A stretch of DNA of 64,000 nucleotides, taken from positions 620,001 through 684,000 of the forward strand of contig NZ_FOCZ01000005.1 in NCBI RefSeq assembly GCF_900110245.1, written 5' to 3'. The stretch is from Niastella yeongjuensis (GTDB taxonomy: Bacteria > Bacteroidota > Bacteroidia > Chitinophagales > Chitinophagaceae). Of this stretch, positions 34,636 through 42,770 are shown one piece after another (the stretch's first letter is position 1; the number at the start of each line of letters is the position of its first letter). The position numbers and the translations under genes were made by a program. The notes beneath the pieces were generated by a model, which worked only from the letters and a program-made list of their open reading frames with translations, ran no database searches and was not told the DNA's origin.

Positions 34636-36327
34636 TTAGCGTCGGCTGTCAGCTTCGTTCATTCGAATTCTTCTGCCTTTGTAATTCTTTCCGTCAATAG
34701 CCCGGATCATTCTACTCGCTACACTTTTGTCGATTTCGATCCAGCTATTCATTTCCTTCATATCTATACGGCCGAGTACTTCTTTTTGCAGTTCGCTCAT
34801 ATCTAAAATGAACTGCAGGAAGCTGGCTTTATAAAAACCATCTTTTGTACCCAGGTTCACAAACAGCTTGGTATAGTCGCCACCGCTGTTGAACTTACGG
34901 CCTCTGGTATCGGTGAAGGCGCCTCTTCTCTCACCGCCACCACTACCATCTCTTCTCACTGTCAGGCGTTCGCCATTGGTGCGTTCACCCCTGCGTTGTT
35001 CCCGTACGTTCAGGTCTTCGGCATTCTCGTAATATTTCAAAAAGCGGTCGAATTCCAGCGCGGCTACGCGTTTCAGGATCTCTTCCTTGCTCATGTCGGC
35101 GAATTTCTCTTCGAGCATGGGCACATACGCTTCATAATCGCCGTGGTTAACCTCCAACTGCAACAGTTTATCCATAAAGTGATAGAACTGTTTGCGGCAA
35201 ACATCTTTGCCGGTTGGAATCTCCAGCTTGTGGAAAGGCGCCTGTACAATGGTTTGTATCTGACGCATTTTTCCCAGCTCGCGTACGTGTACTATAGACA
35301 TACACACCCCGGTTTTGCCGGCACGGCCGGTTCTGCCGCTTCTATGGGTGTATACTTCCACATCATCGGGTAACTCGTAATTGATAACGTGGGTGATACC
35401 CTGTACGTCGATACCGCGTGCGGCTACATCCGTTGCTATTAAGAGCTGTAAGGTTTTCTCGCGAAAATCGCCCATTACCTTATCCCGTTGCTGCTGCGTT
35501 AAATCACCATGCAACGCATCGATATCGTATCCCTCGCGGGTTAATTTTTCGGCAATATCCTGGGCATCGGCTTTTGTACGTGTAAAAATGATGCCGTAAA
35601 TGCCAGGGTTAAAATCGATCAACCGTTTCAGGGCTTCATACCGGTGTTGTGCACTGGTAATGTAGTACTGGTGGTCGATGTTTTTATTGGCAGAATTCAC
35701 TTTTCCCACGGTTACCTCAATTGGATCCTTCATGTACCGTTTGCTTACCCGGCGAATTTCCGGTGGCATGGTAGCGCTGAACAACCACGTGGCTTCCCGT
35801 TTGGGGGTGTTCTTCAAAATGAATTCAATATCGTCCTGGAAGCCCATGTTCAGCATTTCATCGGCTTCATCCAGAATCACGTACTGGATCTGCTCCAGGT
35901 CAATAGCCTTGCGTTCAATTAAGTCGATCAACCGGCCTGGTGTGGCTACAACGATCTGTACACCTCTTCTCAGCTCGCGGATTTGCTGGCCTATTGGGGC
36001 GCCGCCGTATACCGCCGCCACAAACATACCGGGTATAAATTTTTTAAACCCTTCAACTTCGTTCACGATCTGCATGCACAATTCCCTTGTAGGACAAACC
36101 ACTAATGCCTGGGGATGTTTCAACTGCTCATTTACCAAATGCAACAGGGGTAGCCCAAATGCAGCCGTTTTACCTGTACCCGTTTGTGCCAAACCCACCA
36201 GGTCTTTTGTTCCGCTCAGTAAAACAGGAATCGCCTGTTCCTGAATCGGGGTGGGGTTAACATATCCTAAAGCATTGGTAGCCTGTATCAGCCGTTCATC
36301 CAAACCCAATGCATCAAATGTAATCAT
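34636..36327 (-). CDS. DEAD-box RNA helicase with DbpA-like RNA-binding domain
   Basis: ATP-dependent RNA helicase of 563 residues. The core motifs are in order: Q motif PTPIQEQAIPVLL, Walker A AQTGTGKT (about 47-54), PTRELCMQI, TPGRLIDL, DEADEM (about 155), SAT and HRSGRTGRAGKTG. A basic Gly/Arg linker (about 455-485) leads to a DbpA/CsdA-type RNA-binding domain (about 490-560). This is the DeaD/CsdA group, acting in ribosome assembly and mRNA structure at low temperature. It lies among aro genes, but an exact TACCTTTG promoter element just upstream suggests its own transcription. Confidence 0.93.
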   Translation of the reverse strand: MITFDALGLDERLIQATNALGYVNPTPIQEQAIPVLLSGTKDLVGLAQTGTGKTAAFGLPLLHLVNEQLKHPQALVVCPTRELCMQIVNEVEGFKKFIPGMFVAAVYGGAPIGQQIRELRRGVQIVVATPGRLIDLIERKAIDLEQIQYVILDEADEMLNMGFQDDIEFILKNTPKREATWLFSATMPPEIRRVSKRYMKDPIEVTVGKVNSANKNIDHQYYITSAQHRYEALKRLIDFNPGIYGIIFTRTKADAQDIAEKLTREGYDIDALHGDLTQQQRDKVMGDFREKTLQLLIATDVAARGIDVQGITHVINYELPDDVEVYTHRSGRTGRAGKTGVCMSIVHVRELGKMRQIQTIVQAPFHKLEIPTGKDVCRKQFYHFMDKLLQLEVNHGDYEAYVPMLEEKFADMSKEEILKRVAALEFDRFLKYYENAEDLNVREQRRGERTNGERLTVRRDGSGGGERRGAFTDTRGRKFNSGGDYTKLFVNLGTKDGFYKASFLQFILDMSELQKEVLGRIDMKEMNSWIEIDKSVASRMIRAIDGKNYKGRRIRMNEADSRR

Positions 36328-36344
36328 AGTCAGAAAATTTGGCG

Positions 36345-36352
36345 CAAAGGTA
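36345..36352 (-). promoter_or_regulatory. Candidate -7 element of the helicase gene
   Basis: TACCTTTG on the minus strand lies 18 bases before the ATG at 36327. No well-placed TTTG -33 box is seen. Confidence 0.45.
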
Positions 36353-36435
36353 CTGTTATTATGGCCGTCGACCTAATTAATCCTGTTCAAAGAGCAAATG
36401 TCCGCCCATGGGGCTTTTCATTGAATATTTTCAAC

Positions 36436-37284
36436 TTATTTCAAGATCCTTTTTATCTTATTTGCCTGTTCTATCAGCTCCAGCAGGTAGGCATAATTTT
36501 CCTTTTCCAGGCAGGCCTTGAACTTGCGCAGCTGGCTGATGTGTTCGTTCAGTACATCCAGTACATGCTCGCGGTTCTGTTTGAAAATAGGCACCCACAT
36601 CGCCGGGTTACTTTTTGCCAGCCGTACGGTACTTTCAAAACCACCACCGGCCAGGTCAAAAATGGTATCTTCTTCTTTTTCCTTTTCCAAAACCGTATTG
36701 GCCAGGGCAAAGGAAGTGATATGGGAAATATGGCTGATGTACGCCGTATGCATATCGTGGCTGTCGGCATCCATGTACACCAGGTGCATACCTAATTGAC
36801 GATAAATTGTTTCAATGATTGCAACTGCAGCGGCATCACTTTTTTCTTTTTCACAGATCACACAGCTGCGGCCGGCAAAGGCGTTCCGCACGGCAGCTTC
36901 AGGACCGCTGTATTCCGTTCCCCACATGGGGTGGGTAGCTACAAACCGGTGGCGCATGGGGTGATCGGCCACTGCTGCGCACAACGCATGTTTGGTACTG
37001 CCTGCATCGGCCACTATCTGTTTATCGGTGATCAGGTCCATTATCTGTTGCATTACAGGAATGGTAGCATCAACCGGTATGGCAACGTAAATGAGGTCAG
37101 CCTGTTTTACGGCTTCTTCCAAAGGCAATACTTCGTCTATTAAACCCAGCTCTATGGCTTTTTGGGCGCTTGCTTCGGTACGGCTTACACCAATCACTTT
37201 TTTTGCCAGTGCCCGCTCTTTTAAAGCCAGGCTAAAGGAACCGCTGATTAAGCCTACCCCAACTATGGTAACGGTATTGAACAT
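36436..37284 (-). CDS. tyrA: Prephenate dehydrogenase
   Basis: NAD(P)-dependent enzyme of 282 residues converting prephenate to 4-hydroxyphenylpyruvate for tyrosine. The nucleotide-binding site is VTIVGVGLISGSFSLAL (5-21), and the dehydrogenase blocks ADAGSTKHAL, HPMWGTEYSGPEAA, HDMHTAYISHISH and GGGFESTVRLAKSNPAMW are as expected. There is no chorismate mutase or ACT domain. It starts 7 bases after the aminotransferase stop codon, so it is co-transcribed with pheA and the aminotransferase under the Phe/Tyr attenuator. Confidence 0.94.
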   Translation of the reverse strand: MFNTVTIVGVGLISGSFSLALKERALAKKVIGVSRTEASAQKAIELGLIDEVLPLEEAVKQADLIYVAIPVDATIPVMQQIMDLITDKQIVADAGSTKHALCAAVADHPMRHRFVATHPMWGTEYSGPEAAVRNAFAGRSCVICEKEKSDAAAVAIIETIYRQLGMHLVYMDADSHDMHTAYISHISHITSFALANTVLEKEKEEDTIFDLAGGGFESTVRLAKSNPAMWVPIFKQNREHVLDVLNEHISQLRKFKACLEKENYAYLLELIEQANKIKRILK

Positions 37285-37291
37285 GGTTGAA

Positions 37292-38467
37292 TTAACTTTT
37301 TAATGCTGGTTTAAATGCTTTTATCCTTTGAATGCTTTCTGCAAATCTTTCTTCTGTACTGCACAGGCTTACCCGTATGTAGCCATCCCCTGCTTTACCA
37401 AAAATGCCACCGGGTGTTATGAATACACCGGTATTGTACAATACTTCATCGCTCAGTTCGTAACCGGTTTTATAAGCAGCCGGGATCTTTGCCCAAACAA
37501 ACATGCCGGCCTGGTTTTTATCATACACGCATTGCAACAGATCGAGCAGGTCAAATACTTTTTCGCGACGCTTTCTGTAGGTAGCGTTCACTTCATCGTA
37601 CCAGCTTTTGGGCAATTGTAATGCTTTGGCAGCCGCTAATTGCGCCGGCAGGAACATACCACTGTCCATATTGCTTTTAAAACGCAGCACCTCGTCAATG
37701 CGTTCTTTGGCGCCCAGCAAGGCCCCTACCCGCCAGCCGGCCATATTGTGCGATTTACTCAATGAGTTCAGTTCTATAGCCACCTCTTTCGCCCCCGGAA
37801 CATTCAACAAACTGGTGGGGTTATCATTGAGGATGAAACTATAAGGGTTATCATGACAAATAAGAATATTGTGCTTCTTTCCAAAGGCCACTATCTTTTC
37901 GAATAGGCTGGCCGAAGGCAGCTGTCCTGTAGGCATTTGGGGATAGTTGATCCACATCAGTTTATATACACCACCTGCGGCCACTAACTTATCCAATGCC
38001 TCGAAATCGGGTTCCCAGTTATTGGCTTCGGTTAAATCATAATCAACACATTCACCACCTGCCAATTTCACGGCGCTTCTATAAGTAGGGTAACCCGGGT
38101 TGGGCACCAGTACTTTATCGCCTGCATTCAAATAGGTCATGCAAATGTGCATGATGCCTTCCTTGCTTCCCAGCAGGGGCAGGATCTCGGTATCGGGGTT
38201 CAACTCTACCTTATACCATTGTTTATACCAGTCGCTGATGGCTTTGCGCAACACCGGCGATCCTTTATAACTTTGATAAGCATGCACATTGGGTTTGGCG
38301 CTTTCTTCCTGCAGGGTCTTTATCACATCGGCATGCGGCGGCAGATCCGGACTGCCAATACCGAGGTTGATAACATTCTTGCCCTGTTTGTTCAACTCAT
38401 CTATCTCCCGCAGCTTTTGCGAAAAATAATATTCGCCAATACCTTCTAATCGTTTTGATGTTTGCAT
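37292..38467 (-). CDS. Class I/II aminotransferase (probable aromatic amino acid aminotransferase)
   Basis: PLP fold-type I enzyme of 391 residues. The PLP lysine is in LNSLSKSHNMAGWRVG, and INLGIGSPDLPPHADVI, NPGYPTYRSAVKLAGGE, MWINYPQMPTGQLPS and the C-terminal YIRVSLCSTEERF arginine block mark the AspC/LL-DAP aminotransferase-like group. Between pheA and tyrA, it most likely transaminates phenylpyruvate and hydroxyphenylpyruvate. Sequence alone cannot exclude aspartate or diaminopimelate as substrates. Confidence 0.9.
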   Translation of the reverse strand: MQTSKRLEGIGEYYFSQKLREIDELNKQGKNVINLGIGSPDLPPHADVIKTLQEESAKPNVHAYQSYKGSPVLRKAISDWYKQWYKVELNPDTEILPLLGSKEGIMHICMTYLNAGDKVLVPNPGYPTYRSAVKLAGGECVDYDLTEANNWEPDFEALDKLVAAGGVYKLMWINYPQMPTGQLPSASLFEKIVAFGKKHNILICHDNPYSFILNDNPTSLLNVPGAKEVAIELNSLSKSHNMAGWRVGALLGAKERIDEVLRFKSNMDSGMFLPAQLAAAKALQLPKSWYDEVNATYRKRREKVFDLLDLLQCVYDKNQAGMFVWAKIPAAYKTGYELSDEVLYNTGVFITPGGIFGKAGDGYIRVSLCSTEERFAESIQRIKAFKPALKS

Positions 38468-38486
38468 GTCGTTGGTGTGAGATGGA

Positions 38487-39386
38487 TTAATTGTTTGTTT
38501 TACCGTTTTTATACACGCCGTATATCCTCAACTCCTGGGTCACCGGTCTTATGTCATCGATAACAGTATTGAACTGGTCGAGGGTATCGAATTCCATATC
38601 GGCATAAAAGCTGTATTGAAAATCGGTACCGGGTATGGGTGAGCTTTGCAGCTTGCTTAAATTGATGCCGGCATCGGCAATGCGGCTAAGTACCCGGGCC
38701 AGGCTGCCACGTGAGTGATCGGTATGAAAATTCACGGAAGCTTTATTGGCTTCGGCTACCGGTTCTGCAACATCCTGCGGCACAAGAACCAAAAACCGGG
38801 TATAGTTATTTTTTAAAGTATGAATGTTGGGAGCGATTACATCGAGGTTGAAGAGGTCGGCGGCGAGTTTGCTGGCAATGGCGGCTATGTGTTTACTGCG
38901 GTGTTGCTGAACATGTTTAGCGCTTAGTGCAGTGTCCTCCGTTTCTACCAGCTTCCAGTTGTATTTGTCGAGGAATTCGAGGCACTGCTGAATGGCCATG
39001 TGGTGGGAGTGCACTTCTCGTATATCCTCCAACTGCACCCCGGGGTTAACTAACAGTTGTTGTTTTATGGGGAGGTATATTTCGCCGATGATCTGCAGGG
39101 AACTCTTTTGCAACAGGTTGTAGTTGGGAAGAATACTGCCAGCGATGGAATTTTCGATTGCCATCAGGCCACCATTGCTTTCCTTTTTGTTACTGGCAAT
39201 TTTTACTACATCGCGAAAGGTGGCGCAGGGTATCACTTCTACATTTTTCCCAAAGAACTGGCGGGCTGCTACCTGGTGAAAACTGCCTTCATATCCCTGG
39301 ATAGAAACCTTGATGCCTGTACCCTGCAAGCCATTACTTCCTGGCGTTGCGTCGGTGCTCTCCTGTTGTTGTTTTCGGTCGACCAT
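38487..39386 (-). CDS. pheA: Prephenate dehydratase with ACT domain
   Basis: Enzyme of 299 residues making phenylpyruvate from prephenate. After a variable N-terminal stretch of about 27 residues, the catalytic domain begins at VSIQGYEGSFHQVAARQFFG; GGLMAIENSIAGSI, EVHSHHMAIQQC and NNYTRFLVL follow. A C-terminal ACT domain (about 215-290, with SRGSLARVLSRIADAGINLSKLQSSP) should bind phenylalanine for feedback inhibition. No chorismate mutase is fused. It is the first structural gene after the attenuator at 39412-39560. Confidence 0.95.
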   Translation of the reverse strand: MVDRKQQQESTDATPGSNGLQGTGIKVSIQGYEGSFHQVAARQFFGKNVEVIPCATFRDVVKIASNKKESNGGLMAIENSIAGSILPNYNLLQKSSLQIIGEIYLPIKQQLLVNPGVQLEDIREVHSHHMAIQQCLEFLDKYNWKLVETEDTALSAKHVQQHRSKHIAAIASKLAADLFNLDVIAPNIHTLKNNYTRFLVLVPQDVAEPVAEANKASVNFHTDHSRGSLARVLSRIADAGINLSKLQSSPIPGTDFQYSFYADMEFDTLDQFNTVIDDIRPVTQELRIYGVYKNGKTNN

Positions 39387-39411
39387 AATTGCGGTGGTTT
39401 GTAAAAAGACA

Positions 39412-39499
39412 TAAAAAAAGTCCCGGCTTTTTGCCGGGACTCTTTATGTTGAACTTTTTCTTTATTCTTATTTTGTTGTCAACAAAAGCATTCCCGGCC
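39412..39499 (-). promoter_or_regulatory. Phe/Tyr attenuator upstream of pheA
   Basis: The terminator is a perfect 9-bp stem AGTCCCGGC/GCCGGGACT (39441-39433 and 39427-39419, loop of five A on the minus strand) followed by seven T. Within the leader frame, GGCCGGGA (39499-39492) copies the terminator's 3' arm and can instead pair with the 5' arm (seven contiguous pairs, 39498-39492 with 39439-39433). That segment lies just downstream of the Phe/Tyr codons, so a ribosome stalled there would leave it free to form the antiterminator. Confidence 0.85.
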
Positions 39500-39560
39500 T
39501 ATTTCTAAAATAGAAGCTAAAATAAAAGTAAAAGAAACGGTATGCCTTTGTGATATTCAT
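39468..39560 (-). CDS. Phe/Tyr-rich leader peptide of the pheA operon
   Basis: A 30-residue frame starting at ATG 39560 and stopping at 39468. Its core, RFFYFYFSFYFR (residues 8-19), holds six Phe and three Tyr, with another Tyr at residue 7. It begins about one base after the predicted transcription start and ends 27 bases before the pheA terminator. The codon content suits genes for both Phe and Tyr (pheA, aminotransferase, tyrA). Confidence 0.9.
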   Translation of the reverse strand: MNITKAYRFFYFYFSFYFRNRPGMLLLTTK

Positions 39561-39565
39561 TAGGT

Positions 39566-39596
39566 CAAAAATAATAACAAATTACTTATGTACAAA
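39566..39596 (-). promoter_or_regulatory. Promoter of the pheA leader/operon
   Basis: On the minus strand TTTG (39596-39593) is followed after 19 bases by TATTTTTG (39573-39566), a full match to the Bacteroidota -33/-7 consensus with ideal spacing. The leader ATG begins 5 bases after the -7 element. Confidence 0.8.
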
Positions 39597-39697
39597 TTTT
39601 TTTCAATTAATTCTACTGCGCCCAACCTCCACTTTTGTACCTAAAACCTTTACCCGGTGAGACTTTCAGCGATTTAAAAACCCGGTTTTCAACTAGA

Positions 39698-40261
39698 CTA
39701 TTCCAATCTTTTCCGCATTTGCTCATCAATTTTCTTAAACAGGTGGAAGGGTTTATAGGTTCGCCAGTTGGGCAGATCCATCAATTCGATGTAGCGGTTA
39801 AGCTTGGCCCGCTTGAAATCGTACTGCGTTTGCTCGGGCATGTTCAGCACCACTATCCAGCCATCCTCATCCGTAACCTCTTCAAACCATTCCTGGTAGT
39901 AATCCTTATCACCGCTGTGAAAGTTCAGTACATTCTCGGCTATGAAGATGAACTTGGTAATGCCTTCATAAAAGAATACATCGATCACCTCCCGCTTCAA
40001 TTCCATAATGTCGTTCTCGATGGCATCGTTCCACTCCCCAATAAGTTCTATGATCGCATACTTCTCTTCATAGTCGGCCAGTAGTACTTTCAGGTACAAG
40101 GTGCGGGAACCGAAATCGTCCCACTGCGGATGTATCAGGTAATTATAAATAGCCTGGGTATAGGTAAATTCAGAATACACCTTTCCGAAGAACGGTGACC
40201 GCTCATCCTGCTCACTGGTATAAATGTGACGCCAATTGTAAAATGGTTCTATTTCGTGCAT
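39698..40261 (-). CDS. Conserved hypothetical protein, acidic/aromatic
   Basis: Protein of about 187 residues, cytoplasmic (no signal or membrane helix), rich in Tyr, Phe, Trp, Glu and Asp. The N-terminus reads MHEIEPFYNWRHIYTSEQDE; later stretches FYNWRH, HPQWDDFGS and MDLPNWRTYKPFHLF are likely conserved. I recall such proteins as Bacteroidota-wide hypotheticals without known role. The frame opens further upstream (to 40342), but that part overlaps the terminator of the next gene, so I start at ATG 40261. No partner genes are suggested. Confidence 0.75.
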   Translation of the reverse strand: MHEIEPFYNWRHIYTSEQDERSPFFGKVYSEFTYTQAIYNYLIHPQWDDFGSRTLYLKVLLADYEEKYAIIELIGEWNDAIENDIMELKREVIDVFFYEGITKFIFIAENVLNFHSGDKDYYQEWFEEVTDEDGWIVVLNMPEQTQYDFKRAKLNRYIELMDLPNWRTYKPFHLFKKIDEQMRKRLE

Positions 40262-40319
40262 AATCCAATATTGACTTCTTCTTCCCTGCTCACTAAAAAC
40301 TATGCCATAGGGCATGCTA

Positions 40320-40354
40320 AAAATGAAAGAAGGCTGTAGCAATTTACAGCCTTC
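40320..40354 (-). terminator. Terminator of the T9SS cargo gene
   Basis: Stem GAAGGCTGTA (40329-40338)/TACAGCCTTC (40345-40354) with a 6-base loop, followed on the minus strand by TTTCATTTTT, 32 bases after the stop codon. Confidence 0.8.
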
Positions 40355-40385
40355 GCAATGCGGTTTCCAAATATTTTTTATTGTT

Positions 40386-41633
40386 CTATTGAATGATCAG
40401 CTTGTCGGCAAATACAGGTTTTTTACTATTACTTAACACTTTTATCATATAGGGCCCTTTGGCCAGATTGCTTTCCACGGCCACCGGCACAACCTTTCCC
40501 CCGGCATTGACTACCGCAATTTTTTCAGTGATCACTTTACCATTCAGGTCAAGCAGCTGAATAGTGTAGCGGCCCGATTCGTTATTTTTAAAACTTACAT
40601 ATACCAGGTTGGTCGAAATCGGGTTAGGGTACAACCCTATTTTATCGTTGCGAACAATTGGCCGGTTTATCAATGGCACAGTTTCCTTATCATTGGGAAA
40701 CGCCAGGTTACCATTGGCCAGGTCACTGGCATTGAATACCGTTCCCTCTATGTTGATGCGGGTGGCGCTCCAGGATTTCATATCTACTTTGTAATATCCT
40801 TCAGCGGTATTGGCGCTGCTTACGATCAGGTTGCCTTCATTATCAACCACAGCCCCATTGGTGGTAAAGCTGGCAGGCATGCCCTTTATTTCAGCGAGCC
40901 ATACGGCTACCCTGCTTTGAATATTCACTTTATACACGTTACGGTAAGCAGAGATCATATACAGGTTACCGGCTGCGTCGGCAATCATATCGCCACCCCA
41001 TGCCACTAATTTTGCATGAACCGATTTATCGCCATTTGATGCATCATCCAGCAAAGCACCCAGGTCGGTGATCACGGGCTTTTTACCGGTGGTGAACCTG
41101 ATGAGGTGATTGGCATCATTGCTTAACGCATAGCCATCGCCATCGGCTCCTATAACCATGCGGGTAACATGATTGGCTTCATTGCCGGCATCTGTAACCT
41201 GCATAAAGGGTTCGTTATCGAAGTAATAGAACTTGGGCGTTTTTTCGTCCAGGTCAATATACCTGAGCTGGTTCATGAACAGGGGCGCATAGTACAGGCG
41301 GTTATGCCGTTGATCGTATGCGCAGGCGGCAGCTAGTGAAGCCACCGGCATGCTTGCATTGGTAGTAACAGTTACGCCATTTTGCGTAACGGGTTTTATC
41401 TCTTTCCCTGTTCGGGCATTGTATACCGTGAAATTCGTTTGTTTGGCATCGAAGATAGACCGGGTAACAGTGCCCGTTGTTAAGTCGATCTGTTTTACAT
41501 CGGTCCAGTTGAAGTTCCCTTTCTCTGAGCTTGTTATTGCAAAAGCTGTTGTTTGTCTTTGTTGTGCAGATACCTGTATGGTTACTATAAGCATACAGGC
41601 AGCTAAAGAAGTGTGTAAAAATCTGTACCTCAT
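40386..41633 (-). CDS. Secreted beta-propeller-like protein with T9SS sorting domain
   Basis: Exported protein of 415 residues: signal peptide (to about IQVSAQ, residue 23), a central repeat-rich region (about 60-320) with NGxxY/DAAGNLYMISAY-type strands that resemble an NHL/SMP-30-like propeller, and a C-terminal type A sorting domain (about 335-415: LYPNPISTNLVYVSF, YTIQLLDLNGKVI, LAKGPYMIKV). The sorting domain sends it through the type IX system to the cell surface. The function of the propeller is unknown. Confidence 0.85.
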   Translation of the reverse strand: MRYRFLHTSLAACMLIVTIQVSAQQRQTTAFAITSSEKGNFNWTDVKQIDLTTGTVTRSIFDAKQTNFTVYNARTGKEIKPVTQNGVTVTTNASMPVASLAAACAYDQRHNRLYYAPLFMNQLRYIDLDEKTPKFYYFDNEPFMQVTDAGNEANHVTRMVIGADGDGYALSNDANHLIRFTTGKKPVITDLGALLDDASNGDKSVHAKLVAWGGDMIADAAGNLYMISAYRNVYKVNIQSRVAVWLAEIKGMPASFTTNGAVVDNEGNLIVSSANTAEGYYKVDMKSWSATRINIEGTVFNASDLANGNLAFPNDKETVPLINRPIVRNDKIGLYPNPISTNLVYVSFKNNESGRYTIQLLDLNGKVITEKIAVVNAGGKVVPVAVESNLAKGPYMIKVLSNSKKPVFADKLIIQ

Positions 41634-41705
41634 AAGTATAAGTTTAATGATATGTTTCTAAAAGTTACAGCTTTTTACGGAGGTGGCAAGGGGGAGTTAA
41701 TAAGT

Positions 41706-41738
41706 CGACCCGCCTACGCCAGGGCTACGGCGGGCGAG
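41706..41738. repeat. GC-rich interspersed palindrome
   Basis: CCCGCCTACGCCAGGGCTACGGCGGGCG-type sequence with CCCGCC/GGCGGG arms, related to those at 6195-6220 and 56503-56530. This kind of palindrome is widespread in Bacteroidota intergenic DNA as I know it. Confidence 0.6.
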
Positions 41739-41739
41739 G

Positions 41740-41903
41740 TAAGTTAACATGTTAAAAAGGAATACAATATAAAAGCCCATTCCGGTAACCGGGATGGGCT
41801 GTATAGTTCTAAGTTTAAAGTTTAAAGTTTTAAGAACGTGCAGTGGCTCATTGCTTACAGCTAATGGCTTTTTTCTCTCTGCCTTCTGCCCTCTGCCTTT
41901 TCA
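41740..41903 (-). repeat. Composite C-A-T-B repeat, copy 1
   Basis: Read on the minus strand from the murQ stop: GGCAGAGGGCAGAAGGCAG words (C), ACTTTAAACTTTAAAC words (A), a terminator stem AGCCCAT/ATGGGCT (41800-41794, 41780-41774) followed by TTTTATATTGTATT (T), then TTTTTAACATGTTAAC (B). The order and the terminator tail match copies 2 and 3. Confidence 0.75.
41770..41800 (-). terminator. Terminator of murQ inside composite repeat copy 1
   Basis: Stem AGCCCAT/ATGGGCT with an additional CCGG/CCGG inner pair and a TTTTATATT tail on the minus strand, about 100 bases after the murQ stop. Confidence 0.75.
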
Positions 41904-42722
41904 TCACCCTAACGAATCCACTGCCTTCTTCACACTGCCATATTTCAGCAACAGATCGCGGGCTTTATCGTAATTGCTGATGCCTGTTTTTTCCATGACC
42001 ATTTTGGTGCCCCGGTCAACCAGCTTGCTGTTGGTCAACTGCATGTTCACCATTTTGTTATCCTCTACCCGGCCAATCTGGATCATAACGGCGGTAGAGA
42101 TCATATTCAATACCAGCTTTTGGGCGGTACCGCTTTTCATGCGGGTGCTGCCGGTAACGAATTCAGGTCCCACCACCACCTCAACGGGCAGTTCGGCTGC
42201 ATCGGCCAGCGGCGAGCCGGCATTGCAGGTTATACATCCGGTAATAATGCCTTTTTTACGGGCTTCGGTAAGGGCGCCTATTACATAAGGTGTGGTGCCG
42301 CTGGCGGCAATACCTATCACTACATCTTTTTCATCGATGGCGTGTTTCATTAAATCGGCCCAGCCCTGTTCCCAGCTGTCTTCCGCCTGTTCAACGGGGC
42401 GTTGAATGGCTACATCGCCACCGGCAATGATGCCGATCACCAGTCCCTGCGGCAATCCATAAGTGGGGGGAATTTCGCTGGCATCCAGTATGCCCAGGCG
42501 GCCACTGGTTCCGGCACCTATATAAAAAAGGCGGCCGCCGGCCAGCATTTTATCTGAAATAGCAGTCACCAGTTTCTCTATTTGAGGGATGGCTTTCTCT
42601 ACAGCTACCGGCACTTTTTTATCCTCGTTATTCATACTGGTAAGCAACTCATTAATACTCATTTGCTCCAGATGCCGGTAATCGCTCGACTGCTCTGTAA
42701 TCCTGGTAAATTCAGCTGACAT
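41904..42722 (-). CDS. murQ: N-acetylmuramic acid 6-phosphate etherase
   Basis: SIS-domain lyase of about 272 residues that removes the lactyl ether from MurNAc 6-phosphate during peptidoglycan recycling. The motifs GRLFYIGAGTSGRLGILDASE, PPTYGLPQGLVIGIIAGG, GIAASGTTPYVIGAL, VVGPEFVTGSTRMKSGTAQK are intact (each in outline). Start chosen at ATG 42722 (MSAEFTRITEQ); a Met at 42758 is also possible. It follows a sugar kinase gene by 48 bases, forming a MurNAc/GlcNAc salvage pair. Its terminator is within the composite repeat downstream. Confidence 0.94.
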   Translation of the reverse strand: MSAEFTRITEQSSDYRHLEQMSINELLTSMNNEDKKVPVAVEKAIPQIEKLVTAISDKMLAGGRLFYIGAGTSGRLGILDASEIPPTYGLPQGLVIGIIAGGDVAIQRPVEQAEDSWEQGWADLMKHAIDEKDVVIGIAASGTTPYVIGALTEARKKGIITGCITCNAGSPLADAAELPVEVVVGPEFVTGSTRMKSGTAQKLVLNMISTAVMIQIGRVEDNKMVNMQLTNSKLVDRGTKMVMEKTGISNYDKARDLLLKYGSVKKAVDSLG

Positions 42723-42770
42723 ATTTCTGTTGTTCAATGTTTTATTCGGGTTAGGCATAAGGTTTTTTCA

